Of a stretch of 64,000 bases of DNA, positions 25,701 to 34,269 are shown in pieces. Source of the DNA: Microbacterium maritypicum. GTDB taxonomy: Bacteria; Actinomycetota; Actinomycetes; Actinomycetales; Microbacteriaceae. Made by a program: the position numbers and the translations under genes. The stretch is from positions 1,054,001 through 1,118,000 of the forward strand of contig NZ_WAAQ01000001.1 of NCBI RefSeq assembly GCF_008868125.1, in the 5' to 3' direction. The notes under the pieces were generated by a model that saw nothing but the letters and a program-made list of their open reading frames with translations, was not told where the DNA came from and made no database searches. Numbering within the stretch: position 1 is the stretch's first letter; each line of letters starts with the position of its first letter.

Positions 25701-26774
25701 GTGGCTCTCACTATCGGCATCGTCGGCCTGCCCAACGTCGGCAAGTCCACCCTCTTCAACGCACTCACCAAGAACGACGTGCTCGCGGCGAACTATCCGT
25801 TCGCGACGATCGAGCCCAACGTCGGCGTGGTGAACCTGCCCGACCCGCGCCTCGAGAAGCTCGCGGAGATCTTCGGCAGCGAGCGGATCCTCCCCGCGGC
25901 AGTGTCGTTCGTCGACATCGCCGGCATCGTGCGCGGTGCCAGCGAGGGCGAGGGCCTCGGCAACAAGTTCCTCGCGAACATCCGTGAGGCCGACGCCATC
26001 GCACAGGTCGTGCGCGGTTTCGCCGACGACGACGTCGTGCACGTCGACGGCACGGTCAACCCGGCCTCCGACATGGAGACGATCAACGCCGAGCTCATGC
26101 TCGCCGACCTCGAGACCGTCGACAAGGCGATCAGCCGGTACGAGAAGGAAGTGCGCGGCAAGAAGATCGAGCCCATCGTGCTCGAGACCGCGAACGCGGC
26201 GAAGGACGCGCTGGAGCGCGGCGTGCTGCTGTCGGTCGCCGGTATCGACCTGACGCCGATCCGGGAACTGGGGCTGCTCACCGCGAAGCCCGTCATCTTC
26301 GTCTTCAACGTCGACGAGGCCGTGCTGACCGACGACGCACGCAAGGCGGAGCTCGCAGCCCTCGTCGCCCCGGCGAAGGCCATCTTCCTCGACGCGAAGA
26401 TCGAATCCGAGCTCATCGACCTCGACCCGGAGGATGCGGCGGAACTGCTCGCCTCGACCGGCCAGGACGAGTCCGGCCTCGACCAGCTCGCCCGCATCGG
26501 CTTCGACACCCTGGGCCTGCAGACGTACCTCACGGCTGGCCCGAAGGAAGCGCGCGCCTGGACGATCCCCAAGGGGTCGAAGGCGCCGCAGGCCGCCGGT
26601 GTCATCCACACCGACTTCGAAAAGGGCTTCATCAAGGCCGAGATCGTCTCGTTCGAGGATCTGGTCGAGACGGGTTCCGTCGTCGAGGCCCGCGCCAAGG
26701 GCAAGGCCCGCCTCGAGGGCAAGGACTACGTCATGCAGGACGGCGACGTGGTGGAGTTCCGCTTCAACAACTGA
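25701..26774 (+). CDS. ychF: Redox-regulated ATPase YchF (Obg-like)
   Basis: 357 residues, standard YchF length. The G1 loop GLPNVGKSTLFNAL, G3 region VDIAGIVRGASEGEGLG and altered G4 FVFNVDE are diagnostic; YchF prefers ATP over GTP because NKxD is replaced. The C-terminal TGS domain (GVIHTDFEKGFIKAEIVSFEDL through GKDYVMQDGDVVEFRFNN) is complete. It binds ribosomes and modulates translation and oxidative-stress responses. The GTG start lies 8 nt after TAGACT (25687-25692), so it is leaderless or nearly so. Confidence 0.97.
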   Translation: MALTIGIVGLPNVGKSTLFNALTKNDVLAANYPFATIEPNVGVVNLPDPRLEKLAEIFGSERILPAAVSFVDIAGIVRGASEGEGLGNKFLANIREADAIAQVVRGFADDDVVHVDGTVNPASDMETINAELMLADLETVDKAISRYEKEVRGKKIEPIVLETANAAKDALERGVLLSVAGIDLTPIRELGLLTAKPVIFVFNVDEAVLTDDARKAELAALVAPAKAIFLDAKIESELIDLDPEDAAELLASTGQDESGLDQLARIGFDTLGLQTYLTAGPKEARAWTIPKGSKAPQAAGVIHTDFEKGFIKAEIVSFEDLVETGSVVEARAKGKARLEGKDYVMQDGDVVEFRFNN

Positions 26775-26795
26775 CCTCGGCCCTTCGGAGGACCC

Positions 26796-27233
26796 ATGGC
26801 GACGGACGAGGTCTCGCAGGCGGCAGGGCTCGGGGATACGGGCATGTCGCTCGACTTCAGCGACCCGCAGTTCGACGAGTCGGGCAAACTGCGGTCTCTG
26901 CAGGCACGCCTGCACGGGACGCGGCTGGATGCTCAGCTGACCTTCTACGTGTGGGACGTCGCGGAAATCGTGTGCTACTTCCGTGCGCTCGACCAGGACT
27001 GGCGGGGGTGGTCGGGCGAGCGGCAGTACGAGTCCGTCGAGGGGGACCTGGTGCTGAGCGCACGTCATCTCGGGCGCATCGAGCTCTCGGTGACTCTGAC
27101 GGGGGAAGCAGCGCGCGACATCTCGACCCACGTGGGCTGGACCGCTCAGGCGATCGTCGGAATCGAGCCGGGGGAGGAACTGTCGCTGTTCGTTCGCGAC
27201 TTCGACAGCCTCGTGGCCCGAGCGACCGAATAG
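26796..27233 (+). CDS. DUF6228 family protein
   Basis: 145 residues, soluble, no signal peptide. The central pattern (YFRALDQDWRGWSGERQYESVEGDLVLSARH, then W-T-A-Q-A-I-V-G-I-E-P-G-E-E-L) matches what I recall of DUF6228, a small beta-rich actinobacterial family of unknown function. The ATG at 26796 follows CGGAGGACCC. The gene is 21 nt downstream of ychF and may be co-transcribed. Family name is moderately certain; no activity can be assigned. Confidence 0.65.
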   Translation: MATDEVSQAAGLGDTGMSLDFSDPQFDESGKLRSLQARLHGTRLDAQLTFYVWDVAEIVCYFRALDQDWRGWSGERQYESVEGDLVLSARHLGRIELSVTLTGEAARDISTHVGWTAQAIVGIEPGEELSLFVRDFDSLVARATE

Positions 27234-27273
27234 GTGACTCTCCTCTTCGACAGCAGACGCCCAGGAGGCCGTG

Positions 27274-27810
27274 ATGGATGTTGACACACAGGAGGCGAAC
27301 GCGCGCTTGATCGCCGTACGCCGCACACTCCTCATCCGCATCTGCCTGATCATCGTGATCCTCGGGCTCTTCGTGAGCGGGGTCACCGCCTTCCCGTTGC
27401 GCGAAGAACTCACGCTCGGGCGCGACATCCTGGGCAACACGGGCCTGAGCATGACGTTCCCCGATCTCGCCTTCTGGGTGCAGCGGGTCGCGGAGGGGCT
27501 CGACGTGACGGGGACCGACTATCCGTTCCTGGCCTACGGCACGGACTGGCTGGCATTCGCGCACCTCGCCATCGCGGTCGCCTTCGTCGGACCGCTCATC
27601 GATCCGGTCCGTAACGTGTGGGTCACCATCTGGGGTCTCATCATGTGCGCGGGCATCGTTCCGCTGGCACTCATCGCCGGGGCGATCAGAGGCTTGCCGC
27701 TCGGCTGGCAGCTCATCGACATCTCGTTCGGAGTGGTCGCCGCCGTGCCGCTGACGATCGCCCTCGTGCTGACACGTCGACTCGAGAGATCGCGCGTGGT
27801 CGTCCGCTGA
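27274..27810 (+). CDS. Polytopic membrane protein of unknown function
   Basis: 178 residues with four predicted membrane helices (about 20-40, 88-106, 112-137 and 145-165) and an extracytoplasmic loop holding SMTFPDLAFWVQRVAEGLDVTG. No catalytic motif or family is recognised. AGGAGG at 27263-27268 leaves 5 nt to ATG 27274 and only 2 nt to the in-frame GTG 27271, so the ATG is preferred. It may form a short operon with the DUF6228 gene 40 nt upstream. Confidence 0.65.
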   Translation: MDVDTQEANARLIAVRRTLLIRICLIIVILGLFVSGVTAFPLREELTLGRDILGNTGLSMTFPDLAFWVQRVAEGLDVTGTDYPFLAYGTDWLAFAHLAIAVAFVGPLIDPVRNVWVTIWGLIMCAGIVPLALIAGAIRGLPLGWQLIDISFGVVAAVPLTIALVLTRRLERSRVVVR

Positions 27811-27855
27811 CGGCCCGCGTCCGCGCACCACCCGCACGGGTGACAGGATTGACGG

Positions 27856-29517
27856 ATGACCGCAACACTCGTGGCCCACGGGCTGGCCGGCGGGTACGGC
27901 CACCGCACCCTGTTCGACTCCCTCGATCTGACCGTCACCGCGGGTGATGTCGTCGGCCTCGTCGGCGCGAACGGGGCGGGGAAGTCGACCCTCCTGAAGC
28001 TGCTGGCCGGTGTCGACGAGCCCCAGGCCGGGACGATCCGACTCTCACCGGCCGATGCCTTCGTCGGCTGGCTTCCGCAGGAGCACGAGCGCATCGCCGG
28101 CGAGAGCGTCACCGACTACATCGGCCGTCGCACGGGCTGCACGGCCGCGACCCGCGACATGGATGCCGCCGCCGCAGCACTCGGTGACCCCAGCCTCGCC
28201 GCACCGGGCACAGATCCCGCCGACACGTACTCGGCCGCGCTGGATCGTTGGCTGGCGAGCGGTGCCGCCGACCTCGACGAGCGACTGCCGGTGGTGCTCG
28301 CCGACCTCGGACTCGACCTGGGCGACGACCCGGCCGCAGCGATGATGACCTCGCTGTCGGGCGGACAGGCCGCCCGCGTAGGGCTCGCCGCGCTGCTGCT
28401 CTCGCGCTTCGACATCGCGCTGCTGGATGAGCCGACCAACGACCTCGACCTCGACGGGATCGAGCGGCTGGAGGCCTTCGTACGCGGACTCCGCGGCGGT
28501 GTCGTGGTGGTGAGCCACGACCGTGAGTTCCTCGCCCGCTGCGTGACCAGGGTGCTGGAACTCGACCTCGCGCAGGGCAGCAACCGGGTCTTCGGCGGCG
28601 GCTACGACGCGTACCTGGAGGAGCGGGCCACGGTCCGTCGTCACCAGCGCGAGAAGTACGACGAGTTCGCCGACAAGAAGGCCGACCTCGTCGCCCGTGC
28701 TCGCACCCAGCGCGAGTGGTCGAGCCAGGGCGTGCGCAACGCGATGAAGAAGGCGCCCGACAACGACAAGATCAAACGCAAGGCCTCTGCGGAGTCGAGC
28801 GAGAAGCAGGCGCAGAAGGTGCGTCAGATGGAGAGCAGGATCGCCCGGCTCGAAGAGGTCGAGGAGCCGCGCAAGGAGTGGCAGCTCGAGTTCACGATCG
28901 GTTCGGCGCCGCGCTCCAGCTCGGTCGTGTCGACGCTGAGCTCGGCCGTGTTCCGGCAGGGATCCTTCCAGCTCGGCCCGGTGTCGATCCAGGTGAACGC
29001 GGGGGAGCGGATCGGGATCACCGGTCCCAACGGCGCGGGGAAGTCGACGCTGCTGCGCGGGCTGCTCGGACGGCAGCTTCCCGATGAGGGAACCGCAAGC
29101 CTCGGTGCGAGCGTGCAGATCGGCGAGATCGACCAGGCCCGTGCGCAGCTCGTCGGCACGCAGCCGCTCGCCGTCGCCTTCGAGGAGCTCGTGCCGGAGA
29201 TGGCGTCGGGCGAGGTCCGCACGCTCCTCGCGAAGTTCGGGCTCAAGGCCGATCACGTGATGCGCGCCGTCGATGAGCTCTCGCCGGGGGAGCGCACGCG
29301 GGCGGGGCTGGCGCTGCTGCAGGCACGCGGCATCAACCTGCTCGTGCTCGATGAGCCGACGAACCACCTCGACCTGCCGGCGATCGAGCAGCTCGAACAG
29401 GCGCTCGAGTCCTACGAGGGAACCCTGCTGCTCGTCACCCATGATCGGCGGATGCTCGCGACCGTGCAGACCGACCGGCAGTGGCGGGTGGAGGCGGGGC
29501 AGGTCGTCGAGATATGA
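27856..29517 (+). CDS. ABC-F family ATPase (ribosome-associated)
   Basis: 553 residues. There are two fused ABC domains and no membrane segment. NBD1: Walker [10 protein letters not shown] (residues 37-45), signature [12 protein letters not shown], Walker [18 protein letters not shown]2: [44 protein letters not shown]. The charged linker around residues 245-335 ([17 protein letters not shown], then lysine-rich helices) is the P-site tRNA interaction motif. ABC-F proteins rescue or regulate ribosomes or protect them from antibiotics; which one cannot be told here. CAGGAT ends 6 nt before ATG 27856. The stop overlaps the GNAT gene start. Confidence 0.93.
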   Translation: MTATLVAHGLAGGYGHRTLFDSLDLTVTAGDVVGLVGANGAGKSTLLKLLAGVDEPQAGTIRLSPADAFVGWLPQEHERIAGESVTDYIGRRTGCTAATRDMDAAAAALGDPSLAAPGTDPADTYSAALDRWLASGAADLDERLPVVLADLGLDLGDDPAAAMMTSLSGGQAARVGLAALLLSRFDIALLDEPTNDLDLDGIERLEAFVRGLRGGVVVVSHDREFLARCVTRVLELDLAQGSNRVFGGGYDAYLEERATVRRHQREKYDEFADKKADLVARARTQREWSSQGVRNAMKKAPDNDKIKRKASAESSEKQAQKVRQMESRIARLEEVEEPRKEWQLEFTIGSAPRSSSVVSTLSSAVFRQGSFQLGPVSIQVNAGERIGITGPNGAGKSTLLRGLLGRQLPDEGTASLGASVQIGEIDQARAQLVGTQPLAVAFEELVPEMASGEVRTLLAKFGLKADHVMRAVDELSPGERTRAGLALLQARGINLLVLDEPTNHLDLPAIEQLEQALESYEGTLLLVTHDRRMLATVQTDRQWRVEAGQVVEI

Positions 29518-30068
29518 CGGCCGTCGACATCGACACGGTTCCCCGTGATCGTCTGAGCGCGAATGACCTGACGCGGCTGCGGGAGCTTTTCGATGCCGAG
29601 TACTTCGCCGAGTTCGGAGCGTGGGATCCCGATCAGCCCTACGGCTACGCGCCCCATGACGTTCACGTCATCGCCCGGTTCGGCCCTGCCGTGGTGGGGC
29701 ACGTCGGCTGGGCGCCGCGGACGATCGGCGTCGGTACGGCGGAGGTCGTGGTCGCGGGCGTCGGTGGCGTCCTGATCTCCCCGCACGCGCGAGGGCAGCG
29801 AGCCGGTGCCCGGCTCCTCGCGCACGCAGCCCTATCGATGAAGGATGCCGGAGGCATCGATTACGGCTATCTCGGGTGTCGGGAAGAGGTCGTCGCCTTC
29901 TACGAATCGTGCGGGTGGCGCCGCATTTCGGCAGTCGAGCACTCGATCGACCGCGCCGGCCAACCCGTCGCGCAGACCCCGGGGCCGCCCCTTCTGACGC
30001 TCGCGCTCGATCCGAAACCACGGAATTGGCCCGCGGGCCCGATCGATCTTCGCGGGCGGGCCTGGTAG
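29514..30068 (+). CDS. GNAT family N-acetyltransferase
   Basis: 184 residues. The acetyl-CoA-binding motif A reads [25 protein letters not shown] (Q/RxxGxG/A-type loop), and [21 protein letters not shown] is the C-terminal motif B region. Domain layout resembles aminoglycoside or small-molecule GNATs, but the substrate is unknown. The ATG overlaps the ABC-F stop (ATGA), so it is translated from the same message. A link to ribosome protection or resistance is conceivable only from that coupling. Confidence 0.85.
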   Translation: MTAVDIDTVPRDRLSANDLTRLRELFDAEYFAEFGAWDPDQPYGYAPHDVHVIARFGPAVVGHVGWAPRTIGVGTAEVVVAGVGGVLISPHARGQRAGARLLAHAALSMKDAGGIDYGYLGCREEVVAFYESCGWRRISAVEHSIDRAGQPVAQTPGPPLLTLALDPKPRNWPAGPIDLRGRAW

Positions 30069-30225
30069 GCGGTCGGTGGAGGTCATCCGGATGTCATCGT
30101 CTCCCTGACCGCCCGCTCAAGATACGCTGGGACACGGCGGCTCCGGCCGCGGTCCGGTCGCTGGCGTCCGCCGTGGACGTTCCGCCTGAGTTCCTGACAC
30201 CGACGGCACGAGGAGATTGACGCCG

Positions 30226-30801
30226 ATGACCGACACCCAGATCTTCGAGCCCGACGGCCGCGCGATCCCCTTCGTCGACGAGGGCGACGGGCCGGTCAAG
30301 CTCGTCCTGATCCAGGAGCGCGATCTGGCTGCTGATGTTCTCGGCGTCGTCTCGCACTACCTCGCCGAGGAGGCGGGCTTCCACGTGCTGCGCATCGGTC
30401 ATCGTGCCGAGGCCAAGCGCGAAGAGGTCTCGCTGGATGACCGTGTCGAGGATGCGCTCGCCGTGATCGAACACGTCGGGCTGGGCGACACGTGGGTCGG
30501 CGGCCATGGGTTCGGCGGCACTGTCGCGCGCGCCTTCGCTCTGGCGCACGCCGATCGCGTGAACGGTCTGGCTCTGCTCGCGGTCGAAGAGAGCGACATC
30601 CCGCTCGCGCCGGTGATGCCCGTCCTGATCATCCAGGGCACCAAGGACATCGATGCTCCGTTCGCCAACGGAGAGCAGCTGCAGTCGACGGCACCGGAGC
30701 GCGCGAGCGTGAAGAGCATCGACGGCGCCGATCACCTGTTCCCGATGACGCACCCGATCGAGACCGCGGTCGTCATCGAGGAGTACCTCGACTGGGACTG
30801 A
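30226..30801 (+). CDS. Alpha/beta-hydrolase-fold protein lacking the nucleophile serine
   Basis: 191 residues, shorter than usual because no cap domain is present. The nucleophile elbow reads G93-H94-G95-F96-G97-G, where the family has GxSxG, so the catalytic Ser is Gly95. The acid (D141 in QGTKD) and the histidine (H170 in DGADHLFPM) are retained. The sequence itself (GGC CAT GGG TTC GGC region) leaves no frame ambiguity. It may be a non-hydrolytic binding protein or use another chemistry. AGGAG at 30211 precedes ATG 30226; a TTG at 30217 is an alternative start. Confidence 0.8.
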   Translation: MTDTQIFEPDGRAIPFVDEGDGPVKLVLIQERDLAADVLGVVSHYLAEEAGFHVLRIGHRAEAKREEVSLDDRVEDALAVIEHVGLGDTWVGGHGFGGTVARAFALAHADRVNGLALLAVEESDIPLAPVMPVLIIQGTKDIDAPFANGEQLQSTAPERASVKSIDGADHLFPMTHPIETAVVIEEYLDWD

Positions 30802-30817
30802 GTCCTTCGCCGTCCCG

Positions 30818-31162
30818 CTAGCGGCCCTGCCGCTTCTTGTACGGCTTCGGCTGCCCCTTCACGGCGGGCGTGCGGCCCTTGCCCTTCGAGGCTTTGGCCT
30901 TTCCTCCGGCAGGGGCGGGGGCGTTGCGGACCGGCTCCGGAGCGGCAGCGACTGCCGTCTTCGCCTCCACCAGCAGGAGCTCGCCGACAGGTGTCAGCCG
31001 CGTCGGGCCCTCGCGATGGACGATCGGATGGCCGACCTCGGCCTCGAGCTTGTCGATCGACGTGTAGAGCGAGGCCAGCGGAATGCCGAGTTTCTCCGCC
31101 GCACGAGGGAAATGCAGTTCCTCCGCGAGGACGACGAAGCGGCGGAGCAGAGAGATCTTCAC
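30818..31162 (-). CDS. Minimal LysR-type DNA-binding protein with basic tail
   Basis: 114 residues. Residues 1-62 are a complete LysR-type winged helix (FVVLAEELHFPRAAEKLGIPLASLYTSIDKLEAEVGHPIVHRE...LTPVGELLL). The roughly 200-residue effector domain is absent. Instead there is an Ala/Pro linker and a Lys/Arg-rich tail (GKAKASKGKGRT...KPYKKRQGR). This could be a nucleoid-like DNA binder or a degenerate LTTR. The tail is not noise: it is lysine-rich in frame and ends with a normal stop. It converges with the hydrolase-like gene. Confidence 0.75.
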   Translation of the reverse strand: MKISLLRRFVVLAEELHFPRAAEKLGIPLASLYTSIDKLEAEVGHPIVHREGPTRLTPVGELLLVEAKTAVAAAPEPVRNAPAPAGGKAKASKGKGRTPAVKGQPKPYKKRQGR

Positions 31163-31225
31163 GGTGGCCTTTCGACTGTTCGCACGGGTTTGCGAGCTCG
31201 TTCCAGGTTACGCGGTGCAGACAGA

Positions 31226-31258
31226 CGGATGCCGCGACCGAGTCGGCCGCGGCATCCG
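31226..31258 (-). terminator. Terminator after the HesB-like gene
   Basis: 11-bp arms CGGATGCCGCG (31226-31236) and its complement (31248-31258), 11 nt past the minus-strand stop at 31270. Confidence 0.65.
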
Positions 31259-31269
31259 GAATCCTTCGG

Positions 31270-31569
31270 TCAGGCGACCTGAGGGGTGACGGCGAACGAG
31301 ACGGAGCCTTCGTCGTCCACGCCGGCATCGAGGATCTTGTCGTCGAGAGCGGCAGCGGCCGACTCATCGAGGAAAAGCCGGGTGCCGGCGACCTCCACGA
31401 CCTGATCCTGCGGCTCCGGGTCTGCGGCGACGAGCACGGCGAGGCGTGCACCGCCCTCCGGGCCCTGGGCCTCGGTCGAGTGGATGCGGAGCCCGGCATC
31501 CGGGGCGTCGGTCTGACGGCTGACGAGGGTCGTCACGATGGCGGAGGCGTTGTCGGTGAGGGTGAGCAC
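31270..31569 (-). CDS. HesB/IscA-like protein without cysteines
   Basis: 99 residues from GTG 31569, which follows GGAAGGAGAG. The pattern LTLTDNASAIVTTLVSRQ...GLRIHSTEAQGPEGGARLAVLVAADPEPQDQVVEVAGTRLFLDESAAAALDDKILD fits the HesB-like fold, with the strand-helix order of IscA A-type carriers. However, it contains no cysteine, so the three ligands of Fe-S carriers are missing. It is therefore unlikely to carry a cluster. Actinobacterial genomes often annotate this group as 'Fe-S cluster assembly protein HesB'. Role unknown. Confidence 0.75.
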   Translation of the reverse strand: MLTLTDNASAIVTTLVSRQTDAPDAGLRIHSTEAQGPEGGARLAVLVAADPEPQDQVVEVAGTRLFLDESAAAALDDKILDAGVDDEGSVSFAVTPQVA

Positions 31570-31676
31570 GAGACTCTCCTTCCGGTCGGGGCATGTCACG
31601 GTCGCGACATGTCCGGGCTACGATGCCCCACCTCGGAGATGGTCTCAACCCCCTTGCGCGGATTCGGAGGAGGCTC

Positions 31677-32195
31677 TTACCCTGCTCGCAGCTGCTTGCG
31701 CAGAAACACCTGCGCGGTGCCGTCGCCGTCGGGCACGCGCTCGTGCTCCTCGTACCCGCACGCCTCGTAGAGACGGATGTTCGCTTCGCTCAGGCTTCCG
31801 GTGAACAGCTCGGCGACGTCAGCGCCCGACGCCTTCTCGGCGCTCTCGAGCAGCAGCCTTCCGATGCCCTCGCCCTGCATGTCGGGAGCGATCGCGATCC
31901 GGCCGATCAGGAGCACACCGTCCTTCTCGACGTATCGGATCGCGCCGACGAGTCGCCCGTCGATGCGTGCGGTCAGCCCGGACTCGGATCGGAGCTCCGC
32001 TTCCAGTTCGGGGAGCGTCTGCGTCAGGGGCGGCATGTCGACGCTTCCGTAGATCGCGGCCTCCGACACGAAAGCCGCGCGCTGCACGGTCAGCACCTCG
32101 CCGGCGTCGTCGTCGCTGATCGGGGAGATGACGATCTCCGGCGGCGTCGGGTCCTGGTCTTCTTTCACTGCGTCTGCATCACTCACCCGAGTCAC
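31677..32195 (-). CDS. GNAT family N-acetyltransferase
   Basis: 172 residues. Motif A reads LIGRIAIAPDMQGEGIGRLLLESAEK, with the canonical QGEGIG acetyl-CoA loop; ELFTGSLSEANIRLYEACGYEEHERV is the C-terminal motif typical of RimI/PhnO-like GNATs. Substrate is unknown. Two GTG codons compete as start (32195 and 32186, nine bases apart), neither with a ribosome site. It is divergent from dps, with an 82-nt spacer. Confidence 0.85.
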   Translation of the reverse strand: MTRVSDADAVKEDQDPTPPEIVISPISDDDAGEVLTVQRAAFVSEAAIYGSVDMPPLTQTLPELEAELRSESGLTARIDGRLVGAIRYVEKDGVLLIGRIAIAPDMQGEGIGRLLLESAEKASGADVAELFTGSLSEANIRLYEACGYEEHERVPDGDGTAQVFLRKQLRAG

Positions 32196-32251
32196 ATTCC
32201 GGGGTGCGTCCCCACGGTGTCAACCCCCTCGCCCCTGGCCACCGTCCGCAC

Positions 32252-32257
32252 TAGCGT
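32252..32257 (+). promoter_or_regulatory. Putative -10 box of dps
   Basis: TAGCGT at 32252-32257 lies 20 nt before ATG 32278 and would give a short leader carrying GCAGGAGG. Confidence 0.4.
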
Positions 32258-32277
32258 CACCCGCAGGAGGTCACACC

Positions 32278-32820
32278 ATGGCTGAAAGCACAACGACCAA
32301 GAAGACCGGCTCGACGAAGGGCGCGGCGAAGACGACGAGGCAGCAGAACGCCGAAAAGGGATTCACCGCCTCGACGACGCTCGCGAACAACCTGCAGGCG
32401 GTGCTCGTCGACCTGCTCGATCTCGCGATCCAGGGGAAGCAGGCGCACTGGAACGTCGTGGGGCGCAACTTCCGCGACACGCACCGTCAGCTCGACGAGA
32501 TCATCGACGACGCGCGCACGTTCAGCGACACGATCGCGGAGCGCATGCGCGCCCTGCACGCCGTCCCCGACGGACGCAGCGCGACCATCGCCAAGACGAC
32601 GTCGCTTCCTGAGTTCCCTGCGGGCGAGGTGTCGACGACCGAGACGATCGACCTGGTCACCGAGCGCCTCGAAGCCGCAGTGGGCACGGTGCGCGAGGTG
32701 CACGACGCCGTCGACGAAGAGGACCCGACCTCGGCGGATCTTCTGCACGCCATCATCGAGCGGCTCGAGCAGTTCGCGTGGATGGTCAGCGCCGAGAACC
32801 GGAGTCCGGCAGGACGCTGA
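32278..32820 (+). CDS. dps: Dps family DNA-binding ferritin-like protein
   Basis: 180 residues. The inter-subunit ferroxidase centre is complete: H57 (AHWNV), H69, D84 and E88 at exactly the 12-15-4 spacing of known Dps proteins. The first ~28 residues are Lys/Thr-rich (TTKKTGSTKGAAKTTRQQ), the type of tail that binds DNA. It forms 12-mers that store iron, consume peroxide and condense DNA. GCAGGAGG lies 8 nt upstream of the ATG. It stands alone; no OxyR-type binding site is recognisable. Confidence 0.94.
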   Translation: MAESTTTKKTGSTKGAAKTTRQQNAEKGFTASTTLANNLQAVLVDLLDLAIQGKQAHWNVVGRNFRDTHRQLDEIIDDARTFSDTIAERMRALHAVPDGRSATIAKTTSLPEFPAGEVSTTETIDLVTERLEAAVGTVREVHDAVDEEDPTSADLLHAIIERLEQFAWMVSAENRSPAGR

Positions 32821-32847
32821 GCGCACGCGCGCTCGCGGAGCGCCGCG

Positions 32848-33375
32848 TCATTCCGATGCGCCTCCGCGGGCGCGGGCTCTGCCGCGCATGATGCGAGGCA
32901 GCGCCACCCAGAGCGCCGCCACGAGAACGAGGGCCGCGACGAGCGCGACGATCCCCGCCGTGCGGTTCACCGTGAAGTCGACGATCAGGGTGGTCACCCC
33001 GATGGTGAGCGCGCCGATCACGACCAGGTCGATGCGGACGATCCGGGCGGCGATGCGGACGAGGTCGGGCTTGCGGCGATACCCGAACAGCGCGCGATGC
33101 ATCCCCACCGGCGCCAGGGCGAGGATGGTCGCCACGGCGGCGAGAGCGACGAGGATGACGTAGACGTCGCGCTGGAGCTCGTCCATATCGGTGAACCGGG
33201 GCTGGAACGCGACCGCCAGGAGGAAGCCGGTGAGGATCTGGGTGCCGGTCTGCATGACGCGCAGCTCCTGCAGCAACTCATCCCAGTTGCGATCAGCGCG
33301 TTCGTTCGCGGTCTCGTCCCGTCCGTCGGCACGATCGTCGAGCTCGTGCTCGCCACCCGAAGAGTCTGCTGTCAT
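32848..33375 (-). CDS. DUF6328 family membrane protein
   Basis: 175 residues. An acidic soluble N-terminus of ~30 residues precedes WDELLQELRVMQTGTQILTGFLLAVAFQPRF, the DUF6328 signature. About four membrane helices follow (to residue ~162) before a basic C-terminal tail. Function is unknown. CACACT on the minus strand (33387-33382) ends 6 nt before ATG 33375. The gene lies 60 nt downstream of the acyltransferase gene on the same strand. Confidence 0.82.
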   Translation of the reverse strand: MTADSSGGEHELDDRADGRDETANERADRNWDELLQELRVMQTGTQILTGFLLAVAFQPRFTDMDELQRDVYVILVALAAVATILALAPVGMHRALFGYRRKPDLVRIAARIVRIDLVVIGALTIGVTTLIVDFTVNRTAGIVALVAALVLVAALWVALPRIMRGRARARGGASE

Positions 33376-33434
33376 GGACTCAGTGTGGTTTCCCGGCGCG
33401 GGTGCTGTCCAGGTCTTCCCGCGGGAGGCGCAGC

Positions 33435-34028
33435 CTAGGTGGCGTCGGGCTCAGTGGTGGCGGGGAGCTCTTCGCGCAACCGCGGCTCGGTGCGTCGTTC
33501 GGGACGCACGCCGGCCTTGTCGGCGTAGAACGCGCGGATCCGGTCCATGTCCGCCCCGACATCCCCGGTCAGGTCGATCGTAGGCCCGAGCCCTGACGTC
33601 ATGGTCGTCCTGTCGACGAACCCGAGGGTCACCGGCATGCCGGTTTCTCGCGCGATCCGGTAGAAGCCCGATTTCCAGTACTCGTTGCCGCCGCGGGTAC
33701 CGTCCGGGGTGACGACGAGACCGAACACGGTCCCGGCGTGGACCTGTCCCACGACATCCTTGACCACGCGAGCCGGGTCGGAGCGATCGACGGGGATGCC
33801 GCCGAGGCGTCGCATGATCGGACCACGCCAGCCGCGGAAGAGGCTCTTCTTGCCGAGCCAGTGCACGTCGATGTCGAGCCGCCACGCGATGGCGAGCATC
33901 AGGACGAAGTCCCAGTTCGACGTATGGGGTGCCCCCACGAGAACGGTCGGACGTGTCGGTGCGGCCTCGCTCACGAGCGTCCATCTGCTGAACGCCCAGA
34001 ACGTGCGGGCGAGGAGTCGTTTGAGCAT
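33435..34028 (-). CDS. 1-acyl-glycerol-3-phosphate acyltransferase family (PlsC-like)
   Basis: 197 residues. The HX4D catalytic motif is H35-TSNW-D40, and the acyl-acceptor-binding motif appears as TPDGTRGG; IPVDRSD corresponds to motif III. The protein transfers acyl chains from acyl-ACP or acyl-CoA to lysophosphatidate or related acceptors at the membrane. It is short, so it may be an accessory acyltransferase rather than the main PlsC. TACGGT (34040-34035) ends 6 nt before ATG 34028. It is divergent from the 48-residue gene. Confidence 0.88.
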   Translation of the reverse strand: MLKRLLARTFWAFSRWTLVSEAAPTRPTVLVGAPHTSNWDFVLMLAIAWRLDIDVHWLGKKSLFRGWRGPIMRRLGGIPVDRSDPARVVKDVVGQVHAGTVFGLVVTPDGTRGGNEYWKSGFYRIARETGMPVTLGFVDRTTMTSGLGPTIDLTGDVGADMDRIRAFYADKAGVRPERRTEPRLREELPATTEPDAT

Positions 34029-34122
34029 GAAACAACCGTAAGCGAGAATCGCCGTCCGTCCACTGTCGAGGCGTCTCGCCCGGTTCGGCGCCACCTGCGT
34101 CGGGCAGGCGTACGATCGAGGG
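34029..34122. promoter_or_regulatory. Divergent leaderless promoters (acyltransferase / 48-aa gene)
   Basis: TACGGT at 34040-34035 (minus) and TACGAT at 34111-34116 (plus), each ending 6 nt before its ATG. Confidence 0.55.
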
Positions 34123-34269
34123 ATGAAGAACACGCAGCAGGACTCCGTGCAGCAGGAAGCACCCCTCGGGCTGCAGCCGCTCCCGGGCTCTCTGAACCTG
34201 CTCGAAGGCGACGCCGTCGGCTACTGCAGCGATGGCGTCTGCCACATCCCCGCCCCGAAGAGCGAGTAA
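34123..34269 (+). CDS. 48-residue hypothetical protein with CSDGVC motif
   Basis: The ATG at 34123 and TAA at 34267-34269 bound 48 codons with normal high-GC third positions. The N-terminus is Gln-rich (MKNTQQDSVQQEAP); the C-terminal half reads GDAVGYCSDGVCHIPAPKSE, with two cysteines four apart and a histidine next to the second, suggestive of a disulfide or metal site. TACGAT ends exactly 6 nt upstream, the same leaderless signature as larger genes here. The terminator stem starts inside the coding sequence (34230). No family is recognised. Conservation across relatives would decide whether it is real. Confidence 0.6.
   Translation: MKNTQQDSVQQEAPLGLQPLPGSLNLLEGDAVGYCSDGVCHIPAPKSE

Noticed and set aside
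24179..31258. CGGATGCCGCG seen in several hairpins as a dispersed repeat family
   Set aside because: The 11-mer also occurs inside coding DNA (for example at the 3' end of xseB), and GGATGC/GCATCC is common throughout, so it is likely base-composition bias rather than an element.
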